A DNA stretch of 6,411 bases, from NCBI GenBank assembly GCA_007119345.1, contig SKPV01000286.1:1-6411 (forward strand), in the 5' to 3' direction. Of this stretch, positions 1-5,870 are shown in pieces. Source of the stretch: Halovivax sp. Lineage in GTDB: Archaea; Halobacteriota; Halobacteria; Halobacteriales; Natrialbaceae. The first letter of the stretch is position 1. Each line of letters opens with the position of its first letter. Under the pieces are notes generated by a model. It was not told the DNA's origin. It did not search any database and saw nothing but the letters and a program-made list of their open reading frames with translations. The translations under genes and the position numbers were made by a program.

Positions 1-819
1 GCCGACGAAGGTGGTGGCGGTGAGGGGGTCGAGAACGGCGCCGACGTGGACGGCACCGTCTCGCTGATCGGCAGCGGCCCCGGCGATCCCGAGCTGCTGA
101 CGGTGAAAGCCACTCGCCTGCTCGAGGAGGCCGACGTCGTCCTCCACGACAAGCTGCCGGGGCCAGAAATCCTGGAGCGGATACCCGCCGAAAAGCGCGA
201 GGACGTCGGCAAGCGCGCCGGCGGCGAGCGGACGCCCCAGTCGGCGATCAACGAGCGGCTGGTCGAACTCGCCCGCGAGGGAAAACGCGTCGCCCGGCTC
301 AAAGGCGGCGATCCGTTCGTCTTCGGACGTGGCGGCGAGGAGGCCGAGTACCTCGCCGCCCACGGCGTCCCGTTCGAGGTCGTCCCCGCGGTGACGTCGG
401 CGATCGCGGCGCCCGCGGTCGCGGGTATCCCCGTCACTCACCGCGATCACGCCTCGTCGGTCTCGTTCGTCACCGGTCACGAGGATCCGACGAAAGCCGA
501 GTCCGCCGTCGACTGGGCGGCGCTCGCCGCGACCGGCGGCACGATCGTCGTCCTGATGGGCGTCGGTCGGCTCCCCGACTACACCGCGGCGCTCGACGAG
601 GCGGGGATGGATCCGTCGACGCCGGTGGCGCTGATCGAACGCGGCACCTGGGCCGACCAGCGGGTCGCCACGGGGACGCTCGAGACGATCGTAGCCGTCC
701 GCGACGAGACGGGGATCGAGCCGCCCGCGGTGACCGTCATCGGCGAGGTGGCGGCCACTCGCGACACTGTACAGGAGTTGCTGACGAACGAGCGAACCGA
801 GGTGAACGGCGATGAGTGA
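1..819 (+). CDS. cobA: Uroporphyrinogen-III C-methyltransferase (SUMT), 5' end uncertain or outside window
   Basis: This enzyme methylates uroporphyrinogen III at C2 and C7 using SAM, giving precorrin-2 for siroheme, cobalamin and archaeal siroheme-derived heme. Numbered from the GTG at 46 (257 residues, normal family length), it shows the N-terminal motif GSGPGDPELLT (9-19), then RLKGGDPFVFGRGGEE (84-99), followed by the PAVTSAIAAPAVAGIPVTHR segment and a C-terminal IERGTW and VTVIGEV. This is the tetrapyrrole methylase fold with the SUMT signature. The frame is open back to base 1 with typical haloarchaeal codons, coding an acidic Gly-rich stretch. GTG 46 has only a distant GAGGGGG (22-28) before it. 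The true start may therefore lie left of the window, although GTG 46 matches where family members begin. The gene overlaps hemD by 8 nt. Upstream partners such as hemC are expected but not visible. Confidence 0.93.
   Translation, partial: ADEGGGGEGVENGADVDGTVSLIGSGPGDPELLTVKATRLLEEADVVLHDKLPGPEILERIPAEKREDVGKRAGGERTPQSAINERLVELAREGKRVARLKGGDPFVFGRGGEEAEYLAAHGVPFEVVPAVTSAIAAPAVAGIPVTHRDHASSVSFVTGHEDPTKAESAVDWAALAATGGTIVVLMGVGRLPDYTAALDEAGMDPSTPVALIERGTWADQRVATGTLETIVAVRDETGIEPPAVTVIGEVAATRDTVQELLTNERTEVNGDE
799..805 (+). promoter_or_regulatory. Shine-Dalgarno site of hemD
   Basis: GAGGTGA lies 6 nt before the ATG at 812, inside the end of the cobA gene. Its strength and spacing fix the hemD start, so the unusual N-terminal extension is probably translated. 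The 8-nt gene overlap suggests coupled translation. Confidence 0.75.
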
Positions 820-1714
820 GGACGTCACGGACGGCTCGGTCGACCAGGGCGGTACGGAGGACTCGGACGGTCTGCGCGGTCCGGACGGCTCGGACGACCT
901 GAGCGGGCCGGACGGATCGGCGGACCCGCGCAGTCCGGACGGCTCGCTCGACCGGGAGGACCGGACCGCCGGCGTTGCCAACCGGCCGATCGTCGCCGTC
1001 TTCCGCCCGGACGACGAGCGCATCGACGACGCGGTTGCACTCCTCAGGGAACTCGGCGCCGAGCCGGTCGCGGACCCGATGCTCGCGATCGAGCCGACGG
1101 GACGGACGCCCCGGACGGACGCCGCGTACGCGATTCTGACGAGCAAGACCGGCGCCGAACTCGCCGCCGAGGTCGGCTGGGAGCCAGGCGACGCCACGCT
1201 CTGTGCGATCGGTCCCGCCACGGCCGACGCGCTCGCGGCGGTGGGCTACGAGGTCGATGTCGTCCCCGACGAGTACACGTCGAGCGGGCTCGTCGAGCGG
1301 CTCGCGGCCGAGCCGGGGATCGCGGATGCCACCGTCGAAGTGGCTCGCAGCGACCACGGCTCGCCGGTGTTGCTCGACGGGCTTCGCGAGCTGGGTGCCG
1401 ACGTCCACGAGACGGTGCTCTACCGGCTCGCCCGACCGGCGGGAAGCGGCGAGTCGGCCACACTCGCCGCCAGCACCGACCTCGACGCGGCCTGCTTTAC
1501 CTCTTCGCTGACGGTCGTTCACTTCCTGGAGGCGGCTGCCGAACGCGGCGACGTCCCCGAGACGGTGGCGGGCCTCGAGAGGGCGGTCGTCGGTGCGATC
1601 GGCGAGCCAACGCGGGAGACGCTGGCCGACCACGGCATCGAGGTGGATCTGGTCGCGAGCGAGGCGACGTTCGAGGCGTTAGCTCGCGAGGTCGTCCACC
1701 GGTTGAAGTGCTAA
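812..1714 (+). CDS. hemD: Uroporphyrinogen-III synthase with repeat-bearing N-terminal extension
   Basis: HemD cyclises hydroxymethylbilane with inversion of ring D to uroporphyrinogen III, the substrate of the enzyme encoded just upstream. The family core spans about residues 59-300 (some 240 residues, normal for HemD). It begins with VAVFRPDDERIDDAV (61-75) and continues with YAILTSKTGAEL. The central CAIGPATADALAAVGYEVDV is followed by the TSSGLVERL helix, and the C-terminal half has CFTSSLTVVHFLEAA and AIGEPTRETLADHGI. These are the two Rossmann-like HemD domains. Residues 5-49 are an Asp/Gly/Ser-rich extension made of five 9-residue repeats that most relatives lack, as far as I know. The start is supported by a good ribosome-binding site at 799-805. 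The stop lies 12 bp from the stop of the convergent membrane-protein gene, leaving almost no room for a separate terminator. Confidence 0.93.
   Translation: MSEDVTDGSVDQGGTEDSDGLRGPDGSDDLSGPDGSADPRSPDGSLDREDRTAGVANRPIVAVFRPDDERIDDAVALLRELGAEPVADPMLAIEPTGRTPRTDAAYAILTSKTGAELAAEVGWEPGDATLCAIGPATADALAAVGYEVDVVPDEYTSSGLVERLAAEPGIADATVEVARSDHGSPVLLDGLRELGADVHETVLYRLARPAGSGESATLAASTDLDAACFTSSLTVVHFLEAAAERGDVPETVAGLERAVVGAIGEPTRETLADHGIEVDLVASEATFEALAREVVHRLKC
824..958 (+). repeat. Five 27-bp tandem repeats encoding 9-residue units in HemD
   Basis: Five consecutive in-frame 27-bp units lie at 824-850, 851-877, 878-904, 905-931 and 932-958. By eye each matches the central unit at about 21 of 27 bases. 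The encoded consensus is roughly G-P-D-G-S-x-D-x-x; the third unit is GPDGSDDLS. The second unit is the most diverged. The repeat is hydrophilic, acidic and probably disordered, and lies wholly before the conserved HemD core. Confidence 0.85.
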
Positions 1715-1726
1715 CAGCCCGGGGGC

Positions 1727-2224
1727 TCATCCGTATCCGGTGAGCCGGTCGGCCGCGTACTCGGCGGCGGGATCGAGCACCGCCCACAGGTGGGCGACGA
1801 CGCCGACGAGCGGCGGGAGCGCCGAGAGCAAGAACAGCGAGTCGTAGAACCAGAGATTGCCGCCCATGGCGGCGACCGCGGGTTCGAGGCCGCGATGAGC
1901 GACGAGGACCGCCGCCAGGATGGTGAGCCAGAAGGCCAGGGCGGCGCCGTGTTCGCGCAGCTCCGGTGGGGCGTCGGTCCGTTCGAGCACGAACGTCGGC
2001 AGTGCCGTCGCGAGGTAGCCGAGCAGGGCAACGACCGCGAGCGCCACGATGGCGTCGGCCAGTGCGGCGAACGTCGAGCCGGAGACGTCGAGCCCGGGGA
2101 GCAGACTGAGCACGAAGAGCACGACCAGTAGCGCGACGGCCGCCAGCGCGAGTTTGCACAGCCAGCGGACGGGGCGGTGATCGTCGACGGACCGCGACCA
2201 GCGACTGGATCGAGTGGAGGACAT
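1727..2224 (-). CDS. Small four-helix membrane protein, function unknown
   Basis: I do not recognise a family. From the ATG at 2224 the product is 165 residues. It has a basic, Ser/Arg-rich N-terminus, then four hydrophobic segments at roughly 22-45, 52-80, 94-113 and 126-150, and a short polar tail. The positive N-terminus suggests it starts in the cytoplasm; with an even number of helices both ends would be inside. There is no signal peptide, no Cys/His cluster and no visible catalytic motif. An in-frame ATG at 2239 would add five residues (MIRVA). I prefer 2224 because the TATA-like box at 2254-2258 would place transcription start near 2230, downstream of that first ATG. The gene is divergent from the DHH nuclease gene and convergent with hemD. 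Codon and amino-acid use look native, and the clean hydrophobic pattern supports a real gene. Confidence 0.78.
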   Translation of the reverse strand: MSSTRSSRWSRSVDDHRPVRWLCKLALAAVALLVVLFVLSLLPGLDVSGSTFAALADAIVALAVVALLGYLATALPTFVLERTDAPPELREHGAALAFWLTILAAVLVAHRGLEPAVAAMGGNLWFYDSLFLLSALPPLVGVVAHLWAVLDPAAEYAADRLTGYG

Positions 2225-2253
2225 TGCGACTCGAATCATCCCGACGACGACCG

Positions 2254-2258
2254 TAAAA
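2254..2258 (-). promoter_or_regulatory. TATA-like box for the membrane-protein gene
   Basis: On the minus strand the sequence reads CCTTTTACG, an A/T-rich island in G+C-rich surroundings. Its centre is about 32 nt before the ATG at 2224. With the usual archaeal 25-27 nt spacing, transcription would start near 2230, giving a leader of about 6 nt. The match to the haloarchaeal TATA consensus is moderate. Confidence 0.5.
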
Positions 2259-2277
2259 GGGAGTCGCCGTTGACCGT

Positions 2278-2305
2278 CGTTCAGCCGTGAACGATCGGGC
2301 TGAAC
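2278..2305. promoter_or_regulatory. Overlapping inverted repeats, possible operator
   Basis: Two perfect inverted repeats share a left arm. CGTTCA (2278-2283) pairs with TGAACG (2288-2293) across 4 nt. GTTCAGCC (2279-2286) pairs with GGCTGAAC (2298-2305) across 11 nt. There are thus three GTTCA/TGAAC half-sites in 28 bp. The element lies about 20 bp upstream of the leftward TATA-like box and about 60 bp upstream of the rightward one, a sensible place for a dimeric regulator. The binding protein is unknown. Confidence 0.5.
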
Positions 2306-2364
2306 AGTTTGGACCGGTGTAGTGGCCCATCCCGGGAGACGGTGACCCGCGACGCAACCGCAGG

Positions 2365-2369
2365 TTTAT
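2365..2369 (+). promoter_or_regulatory. TATA-like box for the DHH nuclease gene
   Basis: TTTAT within GGTTTATC is the only A/T-rich patch in the 60 bp before the gene. Its centre is 30 nt before the ATG at 2397, so transcription should begin only a few nt before the start codon. No Shine-Dalgarno site is present, fitting a near-leaderless mRNA. Confidence 0.6.
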
Positions 2370-2396
2370 CTCCGAAGCCGGACCACTCCAGCGTAG

Positions 2397-3890
2397 ATGA
2401 CCGGCCCCGTCCCCGCGCTCGCCGACCGTGCGAGCGCGTGCGCCGACCGGCTGCTCGCAGCCGATCGCGTGCTGTTGGCCTCCCACATCGACGCCGACGG
2501 CCTCACCAGCGCTGCCGTCGCCGCCAGCGCGCTGGAGCGGGCGGCGATCCCGTTCGAGGTCGTCTTCGAGAAACAGCTCGACGCGGAGGCCATCGCGGGG
2601 ATCGCGGCCACGGAGTACGAGACGGTCTGGTTCACCGACTTCGGTAGCGGACAGCTCGATATCATCAGCGACCACGAAGCGGCGGGCGCGTTCACGCCCG
2701 TCATCGCCGACCACCACCAGCCGGTCGACGCCGACACCGCGTTCCACTGCAACCCCCTGCTCGAGGGGATCGACGGTGCCTCGGAGATTTCGGGCGCCGG
2801 GACGGCCTATCTGATCGCGCGAGCGATGGCCGATTTCGCCAACGTCGACGACGAGAGCGACCCGCAGGACGCGGTCGCCGACGGCGGCGCCACGGCTGCG
2901 ACCACCGCTCGCGCCGACAACCGCGACCTGGCGGCGCTGGCGGTCGTCGGCGCCGTCGGCGACATGCAGGCGTCGAGCGGCGAGCTCCACGGCGCGAACG
3001 CCGCGATCGTCGAGGAAGGCGTCGCCGCGGGCGTCCTCGAGACGGGCACCGACCTCGCGCTCTACGGCACGCAGACCCGACCGCTCCCCAAGCTGCTGGA
3101 GTACGCCACCGACGTCTACATTCCCGGCATCTCGAACGACCAGAACGGGGCGTTGCGCTTTCTCGACGGACTCGACCTCGAGACGAAACGCGACGGCGAC
3201 TGGCGCCGGTGGGCCAACCTCGACGCCGACGAGAAACAGACCGTCGCGAGCGCGCTGATCGAGCGGGCGGTCTCGCGCGGCGTACCCGCGTCGAAGATCG
3301 AGACGCTCGTCGGCACCAGCTACCGGCTGGCGGCCGAACCCGTCGGCACAGAGCTTCGGGACGCCAGTGAGTTCTCGACGCTGCTCAACGCGACCGCCAG
3401 GTACGAGCGCGCCGACGTCGGCCTCGCCGTCTGTCTGGGCGACCGCGACGGCGCCCTAGAACGGGCACGCACCCTCCTCAGGAACCACCGCCGGAACCTC
3501 TCTGCGGGGATCGACCTCGTCACCAGCGAGGGTGTCACCACCGAAGACCACGTCCAGTGGTTCCACGCCGGCGATCGCATCCGCGAGACGATCGTCGGCA
3601 TCGTCGCCGGGATGGCACTCGGCAACGATGGCGTCGACCGCAGCCGACCGATCCTCGCGTTCGCCGACAAATCCGACGAGGAAGACGCCGTCAAAGTCTC
3701 CGGGCGCGGTAGCCACGCGCTCGTCCGGCAGGGACTCGACCTCTCGGCGGTGCTGGGCGAGGCGGCGCGGGCCGTCGGCGGTGACGGCGGCGGCCACGAC
3801 GTCGCCGCAGGTGCGACCGTGCCGGCAGGCGAGGTCGAGAGCTTCGTCGCGCTCGCGGACGGCCTCGTCGGTGAGCAGCTTTCGGAGTAG
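2397..3890 (+). CDS. DHH-DHHA1 family RecJ-like nuclease
   Basis: This is a predicted manganese/magnesium-dependent 5'-3' single-strand exonuclease of the archaeal RecJ group, probably acting in DNA replication or repair. All DHH catalytic motifs are present: SHIDADG (H30, D32, D34), TDFGS (D81), ADHHQP (D105-H107) and VGAVGD (D189). The SGAGTAYLI segment lies at 132-140. The C-terminal DHHA1 substrate-binding motif GGDGGGH is at 461-467. At 497 residues it is similar in length to other archaeal RecJ-like proteins. Residues about 151-174 form an acidic, Ala/Thr-rich linker inserted before motif IV, which looks like a variable haloarchaeal insertion. The ATG at 2397 is supported by the TATA-like box 30 nt upstream. 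Archaeal members include GAN, the GINS-associated nuclease related to Cdc45, but haloarchaea carry several RecJ paralogues and I cannot assign this one. A nanoRNase-type role on short RNA is less likely at this length. Confidence 0.88.
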   Translation: MTGPVPALADRASACADRLLAADRVLLASHIDADGLTSAAVAASALERAAIPFEVVFEKQLDAEAIAGIAATEYETVWFTDFGSGQLDIISDHEAAGAFTPVIADHHQPVDADTAFHCNPLLEGIDGASEISGAGTAYLIARAMADFANVDDESDPQDAVADGGATAATTARADNRDLAALAVVGAVGDMQASSGELHGANAAIVEEGVAAGVLETGTDLALYGTQTRPLPKLLEYATDVYIPGISNDQNGALRFLDGLDLETKRDGDWRRWANLDADEKQTVASALIERAVSRGVPASKIETLVGTSYRLAAEPVGTELRDASEFSTLLNATARYERADVGLAVCLGDRDGALERARTLLRNHRRNLSAGIDLVTSEGVTTEDHVQWFHAGDRIRETIVGIVAGMALGNDGVDRSRPILAFADKSDEEDAVKVSGRGSHALVRQGLDLSAVLGEAARAVGGDGGGHDVAAGATVPAGEVESFVALADGLVGEQLSE

Positions 3891-4016
3891 GAGCTAGTCG
3901 GTGGCGAGATGCGCTGAACCATCTCGGGTATGAGCACATCTTTTTGGTAAGTGGCTAGTCGGGGAGCACAGGAAGCGCCCGACCAGACGGGCCCGAACGT
4001 CCTTCTACACCGCCGG
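3891..4016. other. Convergent intergenic spacer with short repeats
   Basis: This spacer separates the 3' ends of the nuclease and O-methyltransferase genes. Besides the hairpin and T-run it holds a 9-bp direct repeat GCTAGTCGG at 3893-3901 and 3954-3962. A short inverted repeat, GCCCG (3977-3981) and CGGGC (3988-3992), could fold in the 3' end of the methyltransferase mRNA. I see no small ORF with a convincing start signal and no tRNA. Confidence 0.4.
3905..3945 (+). terminator. Hairpin plus T-run after the nuclease gene
   Basis: CGAGATG (3905-3911) and CATCTCG (3920-3926) form a perfect 7-bp stem with an 8-nt loop, starting 14 nt after the nuclease stop codon. A run of five T follows at 3941-3945. 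Archaeal termination depends mainly on oligo-T, so the T-run is the stronger part. The 14-nt gap between stem and T-run is longer than in a bacterial intrinsic terminator. Confidence 0.55.
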
Positions 4017-4679
4017 TCAGTCCCGTTCGCGGGTCGACACCGCGAGCCCGCTGCCGACGGGCAGGACGACCGTGTGGAAGTCGTCGTCCGCCCGCACCGT
4101 GTCGAGGTAGTCGGCGATCCCGCGCGTGTTCGCGTCGTCGGGCAGCGACTCGCCGGACTCGACGTAGGGCAACAGATCCCGGTAGTCGACGGCGCCGCTG
4201 AGGACGTTGTCCGCGATCACGACGGCACCGGCTGGCAGTTTGTCCCGGACCAGCGCGAACGCGTCGGCGTAACGGTCTTTCTGGTGGTCGATCAACACCA
4301 CGTCGAACGGGCCCTCGTAGCGATCGGCGATCTCGATCGCATCACCGCACTCGAAGCTGGCCCGGTCGGCCACTCCCGCCCGCTCTAAGTACTCCTCGGC
4401 CATCGCGAGTTCGTCGGCGTCTATCTCTGTGAGGACGATCTCGCCGTCGTCGGCCATCCCCTGGAGGAACCAGTACGCCGAGTAGCCGAAACCGGAGCCG
4501 AACTCGAAGATCCGCCGGGCGTCCGTCGCGGCCGCGTACGACCGGAGCACGCCGCCGGCGTCGGGGCCGATGATCGGAAAGCCGTGTTCGTCGGCGTACG
4601 CCGCCATCTCCGCGTGAATCGCGTCGTGGGTCGGTCCCGTCGCGCGGAGGTATCGCTGCAGGTCGTCGGAGAGGGACAT
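4017..4679 (-). CDS. Class I SAM-dependent O-methyltransferase
   Basis: This 220-residue protein belongs to the catechol/caffeoyl-CoA-type O-methyltransferase group (COG4122-like). The SAM-binding motif is FEFGSGFGYSAYW (58-70). The acidic residue after strand 2 is in TEIDADELAMAEEYL (E85, D87), and GDA is at 112-114. FDVVLIDHQKDRY (125-137) with D131, and ADN (156-158) with D157 and N158, match the divalent-metal and catalytic positions of metal-dependent COMT enzymes. Substrates in this group range from catechols to modified tRNA bases, and nothing here identifies the acceptor. The start ATG at 4679 is directly supported by a TATA-like box 27 nt upstream, which implies a leaderless transcript. 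The gene is transcribed separately from the 2-oxoacid dehydrogenase genes on the same strand and converges with the nuclease gene. Confidence 0.9.
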   Translation of the reverse strand: MSLSDDLQRYLRATGPTHDAIHAEMAAYADEHGFPIIGPDAGGVLRSYAAATDARRIFEFGSGFGYSAYWFLQGMADDGEIVLTEIDADELAMAEEYLERAGVADRASFECGDAIEIADRYEGPFDVVLIDHQKDRYADAFALVRDKLPAGAVVIADNVLSGAVDYRDLLPYVESGESLPDDANTRGIADYLDTVRADDDFHTVVLPVGSGLAVSTRERD

Positions 4680-4703
4680 GCTTCGGAGGAAGACGGACGG
4701 AGG

Positions 4704-4709
4704 CTTAAG
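4704..4709 (-). promoter_or_regulatory. TATA-like box for the O-methyltransferase
   Basis: GCTTAAGC is an A/T island centred about 27 nt before the ATG at 4679, the spacing expected when transcription begins at the start codon itself. No Shine-Dalgarno site fits, so a leaderless mRNA is likely. Confidence 0.6.
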
Positions 4710-4765
4710 CGAGGGGGCCGCAACGGTTCGCCGCGCGTTCGGTCGGGTCCTGCGAGTACGGCTGA

Positions 4766-4838
4766 CTCCGACGGTTCAGGTGCGACGTATCCTCCCACTC
4801 CCTCTCCGACGGTTCAGGTGCGACGTATCCTCCCACTC
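4766..4838. repeat. Exact 35-bp direct duplication (38-bp period)
   Basis: Bases 4766-4800 and 4804-4838 are identical over all 35 positions and are separated by CCT. Each copy begins CTCCGACGGTTCAGG and ends ATCCTCCCACTC. The period is not a multiple of three. The pair lies between the E1-beta stop (15 bp away) and the O-methyltransferase promoter (56 bp from its TATA-like box). The junction between copies is almost pure pyrimidine on the + strand. On the minus strand it reads GGAGAGGGAGTGGGAGG, four short G-runs. Confidence 0.95.
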
Positions 4839-4853
4839 GCCGCCCGCCGATTC

Positions 4854-5870
4854 TCAGCCCTCGACCACGGTCAGTACGCCCGCCCGTATTCGCACCGCCT
4901 GGGGGAGGTAGTACTCTTCCAGCGAGCCCAGCGGAACCGGTGCGTCGAAGCCGGTGACGCGCTCGATCGGTGCTTCGAGGTGATAGAGCGCCTCCTCCTG
5001 GATCGTGGCGGCCACCTCGGCGCCGACGCCGGCCGTCTTCGGCGCTTCGTGGACGACGACCGCGCGGCCGGTCTTCCGGACGGAGGCGAGGATCGTTCCG
5101 CGGTCGAGGGGCGAGAGCGTCCGCAGATCGACCACCTCGACGTCGAGCCCGCGCTCGCCGGCCAGCGCCTCGGCGACGGCGAGCGCTGGCTGGGTGCTCG
5201 CACCCCAGGTGAACAGCGAGAGGTCCTCACCCTCGCGGCGGACCGCGGCCTCGCCGATTGGAACGACGTGCTCGCCGGTCGGGACGTCGCCGCGGAAGGC
5301 GCGGTAGAGGCGCTTGGGTTCGAGAACGATGACGGGGTCCGGGTCGCGGATCGCGGCCGCGAGCAACCCCTTCGCGTCGGCGGGCGTGCTCGGCGTCACG
5401 ACCGTGAGTCCGGGTTCGTGGACGTAGGCGGCCTCGCGGGACTCGGAGTGGTGCTCGGGCGCGTCGATGCCGGCGCCGTAGGGCATGCGGACGACCATGG
5501 GGGCCGCGTACTGGCCACGGCTGCGACTTCGGATCCTGGCCGCGTGGCTCACGAGCTGGTCGTAGGCGGGTGAGGCGAAGCCCATGAACTGCATCTCGGC
5601 GACGGGTCGCATCCCCGAGAGCGCCAGGCCGATAGCCGAGCCCACGATGGCCGACTCCGCGAGCGGCGTGTCGACGACGCGGTCGGGGCCGAACTCGTCC
5701 TGTAGGCCCTCCGTGGCCCTGAACACGCCGCCGTTCGTGCCGACGTCCTCGCCGAGGACCAGTACGCGCTCGTCGCGGTCGAGTTCGGTCGCCAGTCCTT
5801 CGCGGACCGCCTCGACGAGGGTCAGACGCTCCATCTCGGCGGCCCCGTCGGCGACGTCTGCGGTGCTCAT
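4854..5870 (-). CDS. 2-oxoacid dehydrogenase E1 component, beta subunit
   Basis: This is the beta subunit of the heterotetrameric thiamine-diphosphate E1 enzyme, which decarboxylates a 2-oxoacid and passes the acyl group to the E2 lipoyl domain. The 338-residue length is normal. VLGEDVGTNGGVFRATEGL lies at 38-56. DTPLAESAIVG (67-77) includes E72, the glutamate that activates the cofactor. EMQFMGF is at 92-98, and APEHHSES (137-144) contains the conserved active-site His. EPKRLYR marks the end of the first domain, and the transketolase C-terminal domain follows. The EHHSES and EPKRLYR forms resemble branched-chain 2-oxoacid dehydrogenases as much as pyruvate dehydrogenases, so the substrate is open. 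The ATG at 5870 overlaps the E1-alpha stop (ATGA) and has GGAGGT 6 nt upstream. M13 is a less likely alternative. No E2 or E3 gene follows. Confidence 0.93.
   Translation of the reverse strand: MSTADVADGAAEMERLTLVEAVREGLATELDRDERVLVLGEDVGTNGGVFRATEGLQDEFGPDRVVDTPLAESAIVGSAIGLALSGMRPVAEMQFMGFASPAYDQLVSHAARIRSRSRGQYAAPMVVRMPYGAGIDAPEHHSESREAAYVHEPGLTVVTPSTPADAKGLLAAAIRDPDPVIVLEPKRLYRAFRGDVPTGEHVVPIGEAAVRREGEDLSLFTWGASTQPALAVAEALAGERGLDVEVVDLRTLSPLDRGTILASVRKTGRAVVVHEAPKTAGVGAEVAATIQEEALYHLEAPIERVTGFDAPVPLGSLEEYYLPQAVRIRAGVLTVVEG

Larger units (their letters stand above)
4680..4853. other. Intergenic region between dehydrogenase and O-methyltransferase genes
   Basis: This 174-bp stretch holds the O-methyltransferase promoter and the 35-bp duplication. 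No T-run is visible on the minus strand after E1-beta, so how that transcript ends is unclear. Open frames cross the region, but they lack start signals and run into the neighbouring genes in the wrong frame. Confidence 0.6.

Noticed and set aside
737..1633. Long minus-strand open frame opposite hemD (298 codons)
   Set aside because: Composition is Arg-rich and repetitive, as expected antisense to a G+C-rich gene. It has no family resemblance, and hemD is certain on the other strand.
1715..1726. Terminator in the hemD/membrane-protein convergent gap
   Set aside because: The 12-bp gap is G+C-rich with an imperfect palindrome and no T-run on either strand, so it is too little to call.
1497..2990. 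497-codon minus-strand open frame across hemD, the membrane gene and the nuclease gene
   Set aside because: It spans three genes and an intergenic promoter region, and its Arg/Pro-rich translation is typical of an antisense shadow. Its equal length to the nuclease is coincidence.
4723..4729. Third degenerate copy of the 35-bp repeat
   Set aside because: Only ACGGTTC matches, the distance (48 bp) breaks the 38-bp period and the flanks do not align.
4421..4798. Minus-strand 125-codon frame starting inside the 35-bp repeat
   Set aside because: It runs into the O-methyltransferase in another frame and becomes Ser/Arg/Thr-rich low complexity. The TATA-like box at 4704-4709 supports the methyltransferase start instead.
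4766..4838. Minimal CRISPR array
   Set aside because: The copies are separated by only 3 bp, leaving no spacer, and no cas genes are present.
4584..5573. 329-codon plus-strand open frame opposite E1-beta
   Set aside because: It lies antisense to a clearly conserved gene and also crosses the 35-bp duplication, whose 38-bp period shifts frame. No start signal or recognisable domain.
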